Positions 54,835-64,000 of a stretch of 64,000 nt of DNA are shown piece by piece. Positions within the stretch are counted from its first letter, which is position 1; each line of letters opens with the position of its first letter. A program made the translations under genes and the position numbers. Origin of the DNA: Tenrec ecaudatus (Eukaryota; Chordata; Mammalia; Afrosoricida; Tenrecidae); the NCBI RefSeq assembly GCF_050624435.1, contig NC_134536.1:49925258-49989257 (forward strand), read 5' to 3'. The notes below the pieces were generated by a model. The model did no database searches, had not been told where the DNA came from, and saw only the letters and a program-made list of their open reading frames with translations.

Positions 54835-55607
54835 CAAGCGGCCATCTAACTCAGAACAACAAAGCCCATATGGAAGAAGCACACCAGCCTGTGCGATCAC
54901 GAGGTGTCGAAGGGATCAGGTATCAGGCATCGTCAGAACAAACCATCTCATCATAGTGAATGAGGGGGGAAGTGTGGAGTGGAGACGAAAAGCCCGTTTG
55001 TCAGCCACTGGACATCCCCTTACAGAGGGCTCTCGGGGAGGAGATGAACCACTCAGGGTGCGATGTAGCAACGATGAAAAATACAACTTTCCTCTAGTTC
55101 TTAAATGCTTCCACGCACCCCCCACACACAAACTATCATGATCCCAATTCTACCTTACAAATCTGGCTGGACCAGCAAATGTACACTGGTACAGATAGGA
55201 ACTGGAAACATAGGAAATCCAGGGCGAAGGATCCCTTCAAGACCAGTGGTGTGAGTGGCAATACTGAGAGGGTAGAGGGAGGGTGAGTTGGAAAGGGAGA
55301 ACCGATTACAAGGATGTACATATAGCCTCCTCCCTGGAGGATGGACAACAGAAAAGTGGGTGAAGGGAGATGTTGGACAGGGCAAGTTATGACAAAATAA
55401 TAATTTATAAATTATCAAGGGTTCATGAGGGAGTGGGTGCGGGGAGGGAGGGGGAAAAATGAGGAGCTGATGCCAGAGGTTTAGGTGGAGAGCAAATGTT
55501 TTGAGATTGATAAGGGCAATGAATGTACAGATGTGCTTCATACAATTGATGTTTGTATGGATTGTGATGAGTTGCGTGAGCTCCTAATAAAATGATATAA
55601 AAAAGGA
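54835..55607 (+). mobile_element. L1 LINE 3' UTR copy, plus orientation, clean duplication
   Basis: 16-bp perfect duplication AAGAATTTGTTCCTCA at 54,819-54,834 and 55,608-55,623. Begins CAAGCGGCCATCTAACTCAG and ends CTCCTAATAAAATGATATAA with an A-rich tail; AATAAA is intact. One of the younger copies by duplication identity. Confidence 0.93.
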
Positions 55608-55624
55608 AAGAATTTGTTCCTCAT

Positions 55625-56022
55625 GTGAGAGGCTCCAGCTGGCTTACCTGTCAACAGAAGTATCATTATTGGAGACAGATACCCTCCTCCCCATCTTGAC
55701 TTGAATTTTCAGTAAGGTTTGCTTATCACGATTTTAGGATTGTCTGTTAAATTGGGGTGACGTTAGCACAATGTTGTATGCCAGCAACTGAATGCTCTTC
55801 TCCCTCTCTCTCCATCTTGAGAAACTGACCCCAGCTGAGGTGATGTCTTCTCTGCTGAAGTGGATTTTAACATATACATCTAAAGGGTGTGATATATTGT
55901 CCATGCGTACTCAGCATGCTTTCTACCTAGCTGCTTGGGAGACCAGATTAGAAGATGACCTGAACTGAAAGCAAAAGCCTGCCTTCATCTTGGAGTTTAT
56001 ACTTATAGTAGTAGACGAATAC
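55625..56022. other. Intronic unique sequence
   Basis: No recognised feature. Confidence 0.45.
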
Positions 56023-56241
56023 AATATTTGTCTTTTTGTGATCGACTAACTTTACTCAGGTAGTGGTTTCCACCAGGTTCACTGGTTTCATGAGGTGTTT
56101 CATTGTTGCTGTTTGGGATGCATAGTATTGCATTGTGTGTGTATCAGATTTTTTATATCTGTTCTTCTACTGATGGACATTTGAGCAATTTCCAGCAGCT
56201 TGCTATTGTGAACTGTGCTGCAATAAACATGGGAGAGCATA

Positions 56242-57496
56242 TGAGGGGAAACTCCCCTCCCCCCCAAAAAAGGGGTTAAAAGCTCTGCAGGGCCAAGCTT
56301 CTGTAGCACGCACTTTCCCCACTGGGTGAGCACTGAGCAACTGGCTCTGAGTTAGTGCACCCAGGGCCGTCACCTGGGAAGGCTATTTCTGGTCACAGTG
56401 AATTTTTGGTAAAAGTAGTGTTACTTGAACCTAGTATTTTTGTGATGTCTGATTTTGGAGAACAGTGTGCAGCTGTGAAATTTTGTTTTCTGTCTGAGAA
56501 AAATGCTCAGAAACTCCTTTGAAAAAAGGTGAAATGTTGATTAAGGGCCAACCTTGTTCTGGATGTTGGTCAACTTCCCGAGTGGACGAAAATGTCAACA
56601 AAATTCATACACTTGTGCTCCAAGACTGATGGTGGACCATTGAGGGGATGGGAAAGTTATGTGGACTGTCTTGGAGCTCGGTTCATCAAATTTTAATGGA
56701 AGATTGTGAATGAGAAGGGTAACTGCGAAACTTGTGCCTGAAATTCTGATTGACCAAGAAAAAGACAGTCAACTGAAAATGATCCCTACTTTGAAAGAAC
56801 AGCTCCTAAGTCACCCAGAATTTTTCCAAGGTCATTACTGGTGGCGAGACATGGCGCTTTTCTTATGACCCCCAAAGCAAACATCAATCAAGCCAGTGGA
56901 AGATGCCTTTGTCACCTTGCCCCTCAAAAGCTCGTCAAATGAAATCAAAGATCAAGATGATGCTCATTTGTTGTTTTGATGTGAAGGGACATAGTGTATT
57001 TGAAGTTCATTCCACCAGGTAAGACTGTTAAACTCTCTATTGAGAGGTTCTGAAAAGATGGTGTGACATTGCTGAACCAAAAAGGCCTGATTTGTGGCAG
57101 ACGGGGCTGGTTTTGCTACCACAAGAGTACACCTGCTCACACAGCCATCTCCGTGTGCCAGTTTTTGGCAAAAAGAAGCCTGCCTCTCTTGCCCCACATA
57201 CCTTACACCCCTGACCTTGCTCCACATGACTTCTTCTTGTTTAAATGATATGCGAATGCAGAGGGACACGAAAGACAGCAATTTTACTCCATAGGAGAAG
57301 TGAAGAAAAAAATGATGGATGTGCTGTCAGCCAATCCAAACATGAGTTTGAAAAATGTTTCCAAGAATGGGATCGCAGATTTGACAAATGTATTAAGTGT
57401 AATGGAGAGTACTTTGAAGATGCTAAGATTGTTTTGTAAAAAAAATTTAAACACATAGCTTTGAAAAAAAAATCTATTTTTGGGGTAACCCCCTCA
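56242..57496 (+). mobile_element. Mariner DNA transposon, near full length, inserted in old L1
   Basis: Bounded by TA duplications (56,240-56,241 and 57,497-57,498). The ends TGAGGGGAAACTCCCC and GGGGTAACCCCCTCA are imperfect inverted repeats, next to AAAAAAGGGG / CTATTTTTGGGG. 1,255 bp is the usual mariner length. It interrupts L1 ORF2 exactly at a TA in the word GCATATGTCT, so the pre-insertion site can be read by dropping the element and one TA. Confidence 0.9.
56445..57439 (+). pseudogene. Mariner transposase (dead)
   Basis: Starts MSDFGEQCAAVKFCFLSEKN, the N-terminal helix-turn-helix region. It spans about 330 codons, close to the normal ~345, and ends near TTTTGTAA at 57,439. Several frameshifts and stops. 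In the catalytic domain the second Asp is lost: the HDNAPAHT-type motif reads YHKSTPAHTA (57,114-57,143). The third region reads YTPDLAPHDFFLFK (57,204-57,245). It cannot be active. Confidence 0.85.
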
Positions 57497-58984
57497 TATG
57501 TCTGTTCATGTTCTATCTATCTCTTATTTCCTTGGGGGTCTATGTCCAGCAAATATTTTGCTGGGTTGTATGATATTTCTATTCCCAGTTCTTGTAGGTA
57601 GCACCATATTGCTTTCAATAAGGATTGAACATGTTTGCAAGGCCATCACCAGTGTGTAAGAGTTCCAGTCTCTCTGGACCCTCTCCAGCATGCTGTCATC
57701 TGTTATTTTGAATTGGACCATCCTTGTGGGTGTAAACGATCCCCTATCATTGTTTTGCACTTCCTGCAAGGGTAGTGATCATTTATTCTCTTGGGCTTGT
57801 TAGCCATTTGGTTGTCATCTTTATGAATTGTCTATTTATGTCTTTTGCCTACCTTTTAATTGGATACTTTTTTTATTGAGGTGGTGTAAAATTTTATAGA
57901 TTTTAGTAATTAATCCCTTGTCCATTGTATCATTGTTAAAGCTGGTTTTTTTTCTCTCTCAATCTATGGGCTCTCATTTTACTCTTTCTGATGTGCATGC
58001 ATGACTTATATTTTAATAGGTTCTAGTCATCGATTGTGTCCTCCACTTGTGTGTGCTTTGTTATACTCACCAGTCTGTGTTTGCCCTGCAATAGGGCCCT
58101 TAAATTTGTCCCAATTTTCTCATTGGTGATCCTTATGGGGTTTATGATTAGGTCTCTAGTCCACCTTGAGTTATTTGGTGTGTGCATGTGGTGGTGTATC
58201 GGTCCTGTTTCTTTCTTCTGAAGATGGATATCCAATTTCCCCAGCACCATTTGTTAAACATGGTGTCCCTTTTCTATTTAGTACTGTTTTTTAAAAAATC
58301 AGTTGCCTTTAGGTGGATGATATTATTTCTGGGTTTTCTATCTTGTTCCAATGGTCTATGTATCCATTGTTGTACTAGAACCAAGCTGTCAGGTTGCATA
58401 GTGCAAGGCTGCCCTGGCTACTTTGTTTTTTTGAGAAGGTCTTTGCTTATCCAGGACTCTGTCCTGTCCGTATAAGTTGGTAATTAGCTTTTCCATTTCT
58501 TTAAAGAATGAAGTTGGGCTCTAGATTGGAACTGCATTGTATTTGTAGATTGGTTTAGGTAGTACTGGCATTTTCACAATATTAAGTCTTTAACACAGGA
58601 TATTGTGTGTGTGTGTGTGGGGGGATCTCTTTTGGTTTCCTGTAATCTCGTGCCGTCGTTTTCCTTTTACAGGTCTTGTTTCTCTGGTTGGGTTTCCCTC
58701 AGCAGTTGGCTGCTGTAAATGGCATCGTCTTCTTGATGTCGTTTTGGGTGCTCTCCTTACTGCCGTATAGCAATTCGATTGATTTCTGCTTATTAATCTT
58801 ATATCCTGATACTTTACCAAATCCCTTACTTGTTTTCAACTCTGCGTGTGTGTGGTTGTGTCTGTGTGTAGTCTTTATGGGTTTGCTCGCTATAAAATGA
58901 TATCAGAGAGACGAAGCTTTGCCTTCCTTGCATCTAAGAAACCTTCTGGTGCTCTCTCCCCCAAGACAAATTTGTTTGTTTTTC

Positions 58985-59735
58985 TGGCAGTTAATGGATA
59001 TTCAATATTCTTTGCCAACACCATAATTCAAAGGCATCAGTCTTTCTTTGGTCTTCCTGTGTACTCCTTATGTCTGCCTGAGATGGTTTTTAAATACCAT
59101 GATTTGTATCAGTTGTACTTTCATCCACAAAGTGGTATATTTCCTCTTTTTTTTTTAACACTTTAGTTTTTTTTGTGCAGCAGATTTGCCCAATGCTGTG
59201 CTGTTTGATTTCTCTGCTATTGATTCCATTAGTGTTGATTGTATATCCAAGTAAAAGGAAATCTTTGACAAGTTCAATCCTTTGTCAGTGATGCAGTTGT
59301 CAAGATTTTGATTTTAATGTTGAAGTACACTCCATGCTGCAAGATGCAGCTTTTGATTTTCATCGGTAGGTTCTTCAAGTCTTCCTGGCTCTCAGCAAGC
59401 AAAATTGAACCATCTGTACATCTCATGTTGTTAATGAGTCTTTATTCAAATCTGGTACCTCATTTTTATTCAGATAGTCCAGCTTCTTGGATCATTTGTT
59501 TATCTTGCAGATTGAATACCTATGGTGAATGGATACAACTCTGAACTCACCATTCGGATTTTAGACTACACAGTATCCCCTTGTTCTGTGTGATAGATTG
59601 CCTTCGATCTGTGTACAGGTTCGTCATGAGCAAATTCCCATGTTATGGGATTCCTACTCTTTGTAGTATTATTCACACAATAGTATGCCTTTGCAGTCAG
59701 TGAGGCACAGGGTTGGTTATTGTAAGATGTGCTAC
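58985..59735 (-). mobile_element. RTE LINE fragment, reverse orientation
   Basis: Complement of the RTE RT region: TTTGCCAACACCATAATTCA, TGAACCATCTGTACATCTCA, CAGATTGAATACCTATGGTG, ACACAGTATCCCCTTGTTCT, TATGCCTTTGCAGTCAGTGA. The last is the antisense of the motif-A 'AKAF' stretch found at 17,240 and 23,885. No intact frame. Confidence 0.7.
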
Positions 59736-59739
59736 TTAA

Positions 59740-60248
59740 ATCTGAAGGCAAATTTGATTCCTAGATTTGTAAAAGTATAATATGATAATCATTTTAACTG
59801 CCATCAAATCAACAAATAGGTAATTTCTTTCAAAATACTATAACAAATTCATAAAAATTTTTATAACAAATTTATAAGAAAGTTTTAAACAAAGCTAATA
59901 GTTCACTTTTTAGAACAATGGTTATTATGAACTTCAAATGAAAGAGAAATCAATGAACATTGTGGGTGAATAATAGCTGTATTATTCTTATAATATTAAA
60001 TTCTTGGCATTTCTAGCACAATTACAGTGTATTGATCTTGAACATGCTAACAAGAACAGTTTGCCAAAAATAAACCTGAAAAGAAAGTACATAAATTGTA
60101 CCAGAATAGATTTAAGTTGAACTTTAAGGGAAATTTAAAAATCAAAGTTATTAAGTATGGTATAAATTATTATAATTTAAAAATATTTATTGCATCATTC
60201 TATGCATGACATTGTGGGAGAAGGGCTCTAGCTTATAGTATAATAAAT
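59740..60248. other. Intronic AT-rich unique sequence
   Basis: No recognised feature. Confidence 0.5.
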
Positions 60249-60264
60249 GAAATTAGTGATTTTT

Positions 60265-61564
60265 TTTATCGGTTTATTAGGGGCTCATACAACTCTTATC
60301 ACAATCCATACATATACATACATCAATTGTGTGAAGCACATTTGTACATTCATTGCTCTTATCATTCTCAAAACATTTGCTCTCCACCCAAACCTCTGGT
60401 ATCAGCTCCTCATTTTTCCCCTACCTCCCTACTCCGCTGTCCTTCATGAACCCTTGATAATTTATAAATTATTATTTTGTCATATCTTGCCCTGTTCGAC
60501 ATCTACCTTCATCCACTTTTCTGTTGTTGATCCCCCAGGGAGGATGTCATATGTAGATCCTTGTTATTGGTTTCCCCATTCCAACCCACCCTCCCTCCAC
60601 CTTCCCAAGTATCACCACTCAGAACACTGGTCCTGAAGGGATCCTTTGCCCTAGATTCCCTGCATTTCCAGTTCCTATCTGTACCAGTGTACATCCTCTG
60701 GTTTAGCCATATTTGTAAGGTAAAATTGGGATCATGATAGTGGGAACGGTGAGGGGAGGAAGCATTTAGGAACTAGAGGAAAGTTGTATGTTTCATTGTT
60801 GCTACATTGCACCCTCACTGGCTCGTCTCCTCCCCAAAACCCTTCTGTAAGAGGATGTCCAGTGGCCTACAAATAGGCTTTGGGTATCCACACCACACCT
60901 CCCCCCTCATTCACTATGAGATTTTTTGTTCTGATGATGCCTGATACCTGATCCCATCAACACCTCGTGATTGCACAGGATTGTGCGCTTCTTCCATGTG
61001 GGCTTTGTTGCTTCTGAGCTAGATGGCAGCTTGTTTACCTTCAAGCCTTTTACACCCCAGCTGCTATCTCTTCTGATAGCCAGGCACCATCAGCTTTTTT
61101 CATCTCATTTGCTTATTCACCCGCTTTTTCTTCAGCAATTGTGTCACGAAGGTGAGCATCATAGAATGCCAATTTAATGGAACGTGAGCATCATAGTATG
61201 CCAATTTAATAGAAGGCATTCTTGCATTGAGGGAGTACTTGAGTGGAGGTCCAATATCCTTCTGCTACTTTAATACTAAACCTCTAAATATATGCACATA
61301 GATCTATTTCCCCATCATGTATAAATATATTTACATATGTACATGCCTTTATTTAGACCTCTGTAAATGCACTTTGCCTCCTATCTCTTTCCTCTATTTC
61401 CTTTTACTTTCCTCTTTTCCCACTATTATGCTTAGCCTTCATTTGTGTTTCAGTAATTCCTCTTGGTTACATTACCCTTGATCATGCCCTACCAGGCTTC
61501 CTACACCCTCCTCACCACCAATTTGGATCACTTGTTGTTCCCTTGTCCCTGTGTTTGTTAACAC
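60265..61564 (-). mobile_element. L1 LINE 3' UTR copy, 1.3 kb
   Basis: Duplication GAAATTAGTGATTTTT (60,249-60,264) / GAAATCTGTGATTTTT (61,565-61,580), 14 of 16 identical. Left end T-run and GGTTTATTAGGGGCTCATAC; right end CCCTTGTCCCTGTGTTTGTT. A 29-bp piece (GTGAGCATCATAGAATGCCAATTTAAT-like) is tandemly duplicated at 61,153-61,213. Confidence 0.92.
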
Positions 61565-61580
61565 GAAATCTGTGATTTTT

Positions 61581-62764
61581 AAAGCTAGGTATGACTACAG
61601 AGTTCAGAATAAATAAGAAATGAAAGAGAATACAAGTGAGAAAGCAAGCAAGACACTGCACAATAATCTCTGTACGAGACAGTGTACTTTTGCACTGAAT
61701 AATAGAAATAGAAGATGTACAAAAAACTAAGAATTGTTGGTGACTGCATAGATATGGTTGAGTGGGTAGGCAGGGAAATGCATGAGATGGGGAGGTTAGA
61801 GAGTTCTTTGTGATGCCATATCCGGGGTCCTAACACAAAGTGCTCTCAGTGTCAGAAAAGAGATGGTATTTAGAAAGAGTAGATTTCTTTTTGTTTTACC
61901 CAATTTTCCTTTACTTTCTTTGTTTTTCTTAGGGTGATATAGGAAGAATAAGAAGCTATATTATGATCATAGGAATGTGTGTGGGGCAATTACAGTATAA
62001 TACAACCTGAAACACAACAGTTTAAGGACATCAAGGTGAACAAGGTGAACACTATGACAAATATTTGGGAAGGATAAGCGAGTTCCAACTGGTCGTCACT
62101 GATTAGGTAGTGAAAATAAATGCTTTACCCAACACTGCCTTTCAGTCCAACAAGTAATTAGACAGTGTCCCCTACATATAGAATATTTCAGAGGATAGAT
62201 AAGCAGGTCTATTTGGTTTCATGGATATAAAAAACTGAGTTTAGAGGAAGTAAGAAGTCAAATTGAATTTAGTTAAGTTCATTTCACTTTATACATATCA
62301 CATTTTGAGGGGGCAAATGTAAGATTAGAGTTTGGGGGAGAAAGACAATGTCAAGTTTTGGAAAACCAGGAAAAGCTTTATCATGGAGGTAGCAGTTTCA
62401 TTTATAGAGCTAAACCTACTGAAGGAGGAGAGATAGAACAAAACATCCTAGGTGGATGAAATGGTGTGATTCAAGGTTTAAGAAAACAAAACATTGGGAA
62501 TGTTTGGTATGAGGGGTAGTGGGACATAAATGTGGTAGTGAAAATTGGGGCCTAAGAGGGCTAAGTAGCAATGACAGAATGGTTCTTCCAATCCCAGCAA
62601 TCATCTATTCTTAAGTTTACGTTGAGCCCTGTGTTTGGTACAGGGCAGGGGTCTAGAACCTTTCCAAGGCTTTTCAAGGTAGATGCATTCCCTATTCCCT
62701 TAATCCCAAGGAAGAAACATTCCCTGTTTTTCTGTTTGAGGTGGGAAAAGCAGTTCTCTATGTT
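61581..62764. other. Intronic unique sequence, possible L2 scrap
   Basis: 62,355-62,480 (AAAGCTTTATCATGGAGGTA) weakly resembles an L2 3' fragment. Otherwise nothing recognised. Confidence 0.4.
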
Positions 62765-62958
62765 AAAAGATCATTATTGGGGGCTCTTACAGTTCTTATA
62801 ACAATCACACATCAATTGTATCAAGCATATTAGTACCGATGTCACCATCATTATTTTCTGAACATTTATTTTCTATTGAGCTCTGGGTATCGGCTCCTCT
62901 TTTTCTCCCCCCCACCCTCATGACCCCTTGGTAAATTATTATTATTTTCATATCTAGC
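62765..62958 (-). mobile_element. L1 LINE, short 3' end, older
   Basis: ATTATTGGGGGCTCTTACAG, CACATCAATTGTATCAAGCA, ATTGAGCTCTGGGTATCGGC and GTAAATTATTATTATTTTCA. The variant TGTATCAAGC with CTCTTACAG matches the appended fragment at 43,858-43,958. Confidence 0.82.
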
Positions 62959-63179
62959 AGTTCTCTATTTAGAAGCCAGAGAGGAGATATAATTTGGGTG
63001 GCTACTAAGTAGGGGAATTGAAACAAAAAACTAGTTCTGTGTGTCTTCTAAAACTACTGTGAGGCCCGGGTATTCAGTCTCTGAAATGGCTGCTTTGTTA
63101 ATTAAAAATGTCAGTATAATTGAGAGGATCAAACATGAGATCTACATATTTTTAATATTTTTATTGTAAAACATCTCAA

Positions 63180-63262
63180 AATTAATCAAACTCACTGCCA
63201 TCAGGTTAATTACAACACATAGAAAACTTATAGGACAGGATGGAACTGTATCTGTGTGTTAT
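63180..63262 (-). mobile_element. AfroSINE tail fragment
   Basis: AATCAAACTCACTGCCATCA followed by TATAGGACAGGATGGAACTG, complement of the AfroSINE 3' half. Confidence 0.7.
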
Positions 63263-63454
63263 GCACATTTGCACACACAAGAAAAATAGTATCTAAGTGT
63301 CTCACTGCAAAGCCCATGTTCTGTGATCACATCAAGTCCATTTATAATATTTTGTCTTATCAGATCCCCCAAACAAGGCTGTATAATATGACTTAAGATA
63401 TGTGTATATATATTGAAGATATGTATATTTATCAAATCTAAACATCACACTAAT

Positions 63455-63602
63455 ATCAGTTTTTCTCTCACTACCACCAAGACAATGCTAACTCATGGTG
63501 GTTCTATAGGATGGGCTGGAACTGCCCCCTGTGAGTTCACGGTAATTGTTTACAGGAATAGAAAACCCCATCTTTCTCCAGCAGAGCAGCTTTATAAAGT
63601 TC
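63455..63602 (-). mobile_element. AfroSINE, partial
   Basis: TGCTAACTCATGGTGGTTCT, GGATGGGCTGGAACTGCCCC and AAAACCCCATCTTTCTCCAG, ending at GCAGAGCAGC near the tRNA-like half. The head is missing. Confidence 0.75.
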
Positions 63603-63604
63603 AT

Positions 63605-64000
63605 TTTTTTTCTTAAGAGCTCTGTACTTAAATTATTAAAAAAAATTAATGTAGTTTAATGAACAAGGCACTGAAAATAAGGCACTGAAAACAACTAGAT
63701 GAATTATTCTGAACTCCATGAACAGAAAGGTTTTTTCCCCAGTCTTTTTATTAGTTTCAAGTGGACTTATACATGCAGGTATCTGCCCTGCCACCCCCAA
63801 GTGAAAATGCCCTCTTGATCTTTCAGGATTCTAAGGAGCTGGTATTAAGCACACGCTTTTAGTAACTCATGACACCTTGCTAAAGCCAAACCTCAATGGG
63901 TTATTACAGCAATAACCAAAATTAAGCAATGAATGAAAGTTCAAGTAAGTTATACTCTTTAAACCTGGTTAATTTTGTGCCAGTCACTGGTTCTAGGATT
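63605..64000. other. No recognised feature to window end
   Basis: Intronic AT-rich sequence with a short repeated word (AAGGCACTGAAAA at 63,665-63,690). Confidence 0.5.

Larger units (their letters stand above)
56025..58965 (-). mobile_element. Old L1 ORF2 fragment split by a mariner
   Basis: Complement of L1 ORF2. Left part TTGTGATCGACTAACTTTAC to CAATAAACATGGGAGAGCAT. It resumes at TGTCTGTTCATGTTCTATCT (57,499) through TTCCCCAGCACCATTTGTTA and TTTGTAGATTGGTTTAGGTA to about 58,965. Minus-strand translation shows scraps such as 'NSRWTRDLIINPI' (58,190-58,152). It is far more diverged than the ORF2 at 33.6-35.0 kb, with many stops, and has no associated tenrec-type 3' UTR: an ancestral L1 subfamily. 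Confidence 0.8.

Noticed and set aside
47690..64000. Second TBC1D32 exon inside the window
   Set aside because: I looked for a splice acceptor followed by codons for the next conserved residues and found no convincing candidate; short exons could still be missed by eye.

Overview
The window is mammalian nuclear DNA, very probably from a tenrec (Afrotheria; the lesser hedgehog tenrec Echinops is the obvious candidate). The species call is inferred from repeats. AfroSINE-type SINEs and RTE LINEs whose 3' tails match the AfroSINE tail point to Afrotheria. Three copies of the hAT transposon SPIN ('space invaders', known for patchy horizontal transfer and, as I recall, reported in tenrec but not in other afrotherians) narrow it further. 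Nothing bacterial, plasmid or phage is present, and there is no CRISPR array or operon.

Only one real gene is supported: a CpG-island promoter and first coding exon at about 47.2-47.7 kb on the + strand. The encoded N-terminus looks like TBC1D32 (BROMI, 'broad-minded'), a ciliary / Hedgehog-pathway protein. The exon ends in a phase-2 splice donor at 47,687. The promoter holds an 11/14 match to the RFX X-box typical of cilia genes and an NRF1-like site. If the call is right, 47.7-64 kb is intron 1 and 1-47 kb is upstream intergenic DNA.

Almost everything else is transposable-element sequence. Left part (1-16.6 kb): RTE tail, SPIN, a 2.2 kb L1, AfroSINEs, a mariner broken by two later insertions (an LTR-like element and a SPIN), and an LTR-like element split by an L1. 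Middle (17-27 kb): two long + strand RTE LINEs, one carrying four later insertions and the other a 1.7 kb L1. Centre (28-35.2 kb): one SPIN spread over 7 kb because two L1s landed inside it; the larger L1 keeps a long ORF2 3' portion and seems to have carried about 575 bp of foreign flanking sequence (3' transduction). Right of that (37-46 kb): more L1s, some with a curious duplicated 3' tail, and RTE pieces. Intron side (48-64 kb): scattered AfroSINEs, 3' L1s with clean target-site duplications, a 1,255 bp mariner with its TA duplication inside an old L1, and an RTE fragment.

The nesting gives a relative chronology: RTE, old L1 and mariner first, then SPIN and AfroSINE, then the 3'-UTR-rich L1s. 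I found no novel enzymatic system. The most useful observations are the nested SPIN, the L1 3' transductions and double tails, the X-box in the promoter, and a small divergent ORF at the CpG island. All classifications come from reading the sequence and recalling family features; no database search was possible.
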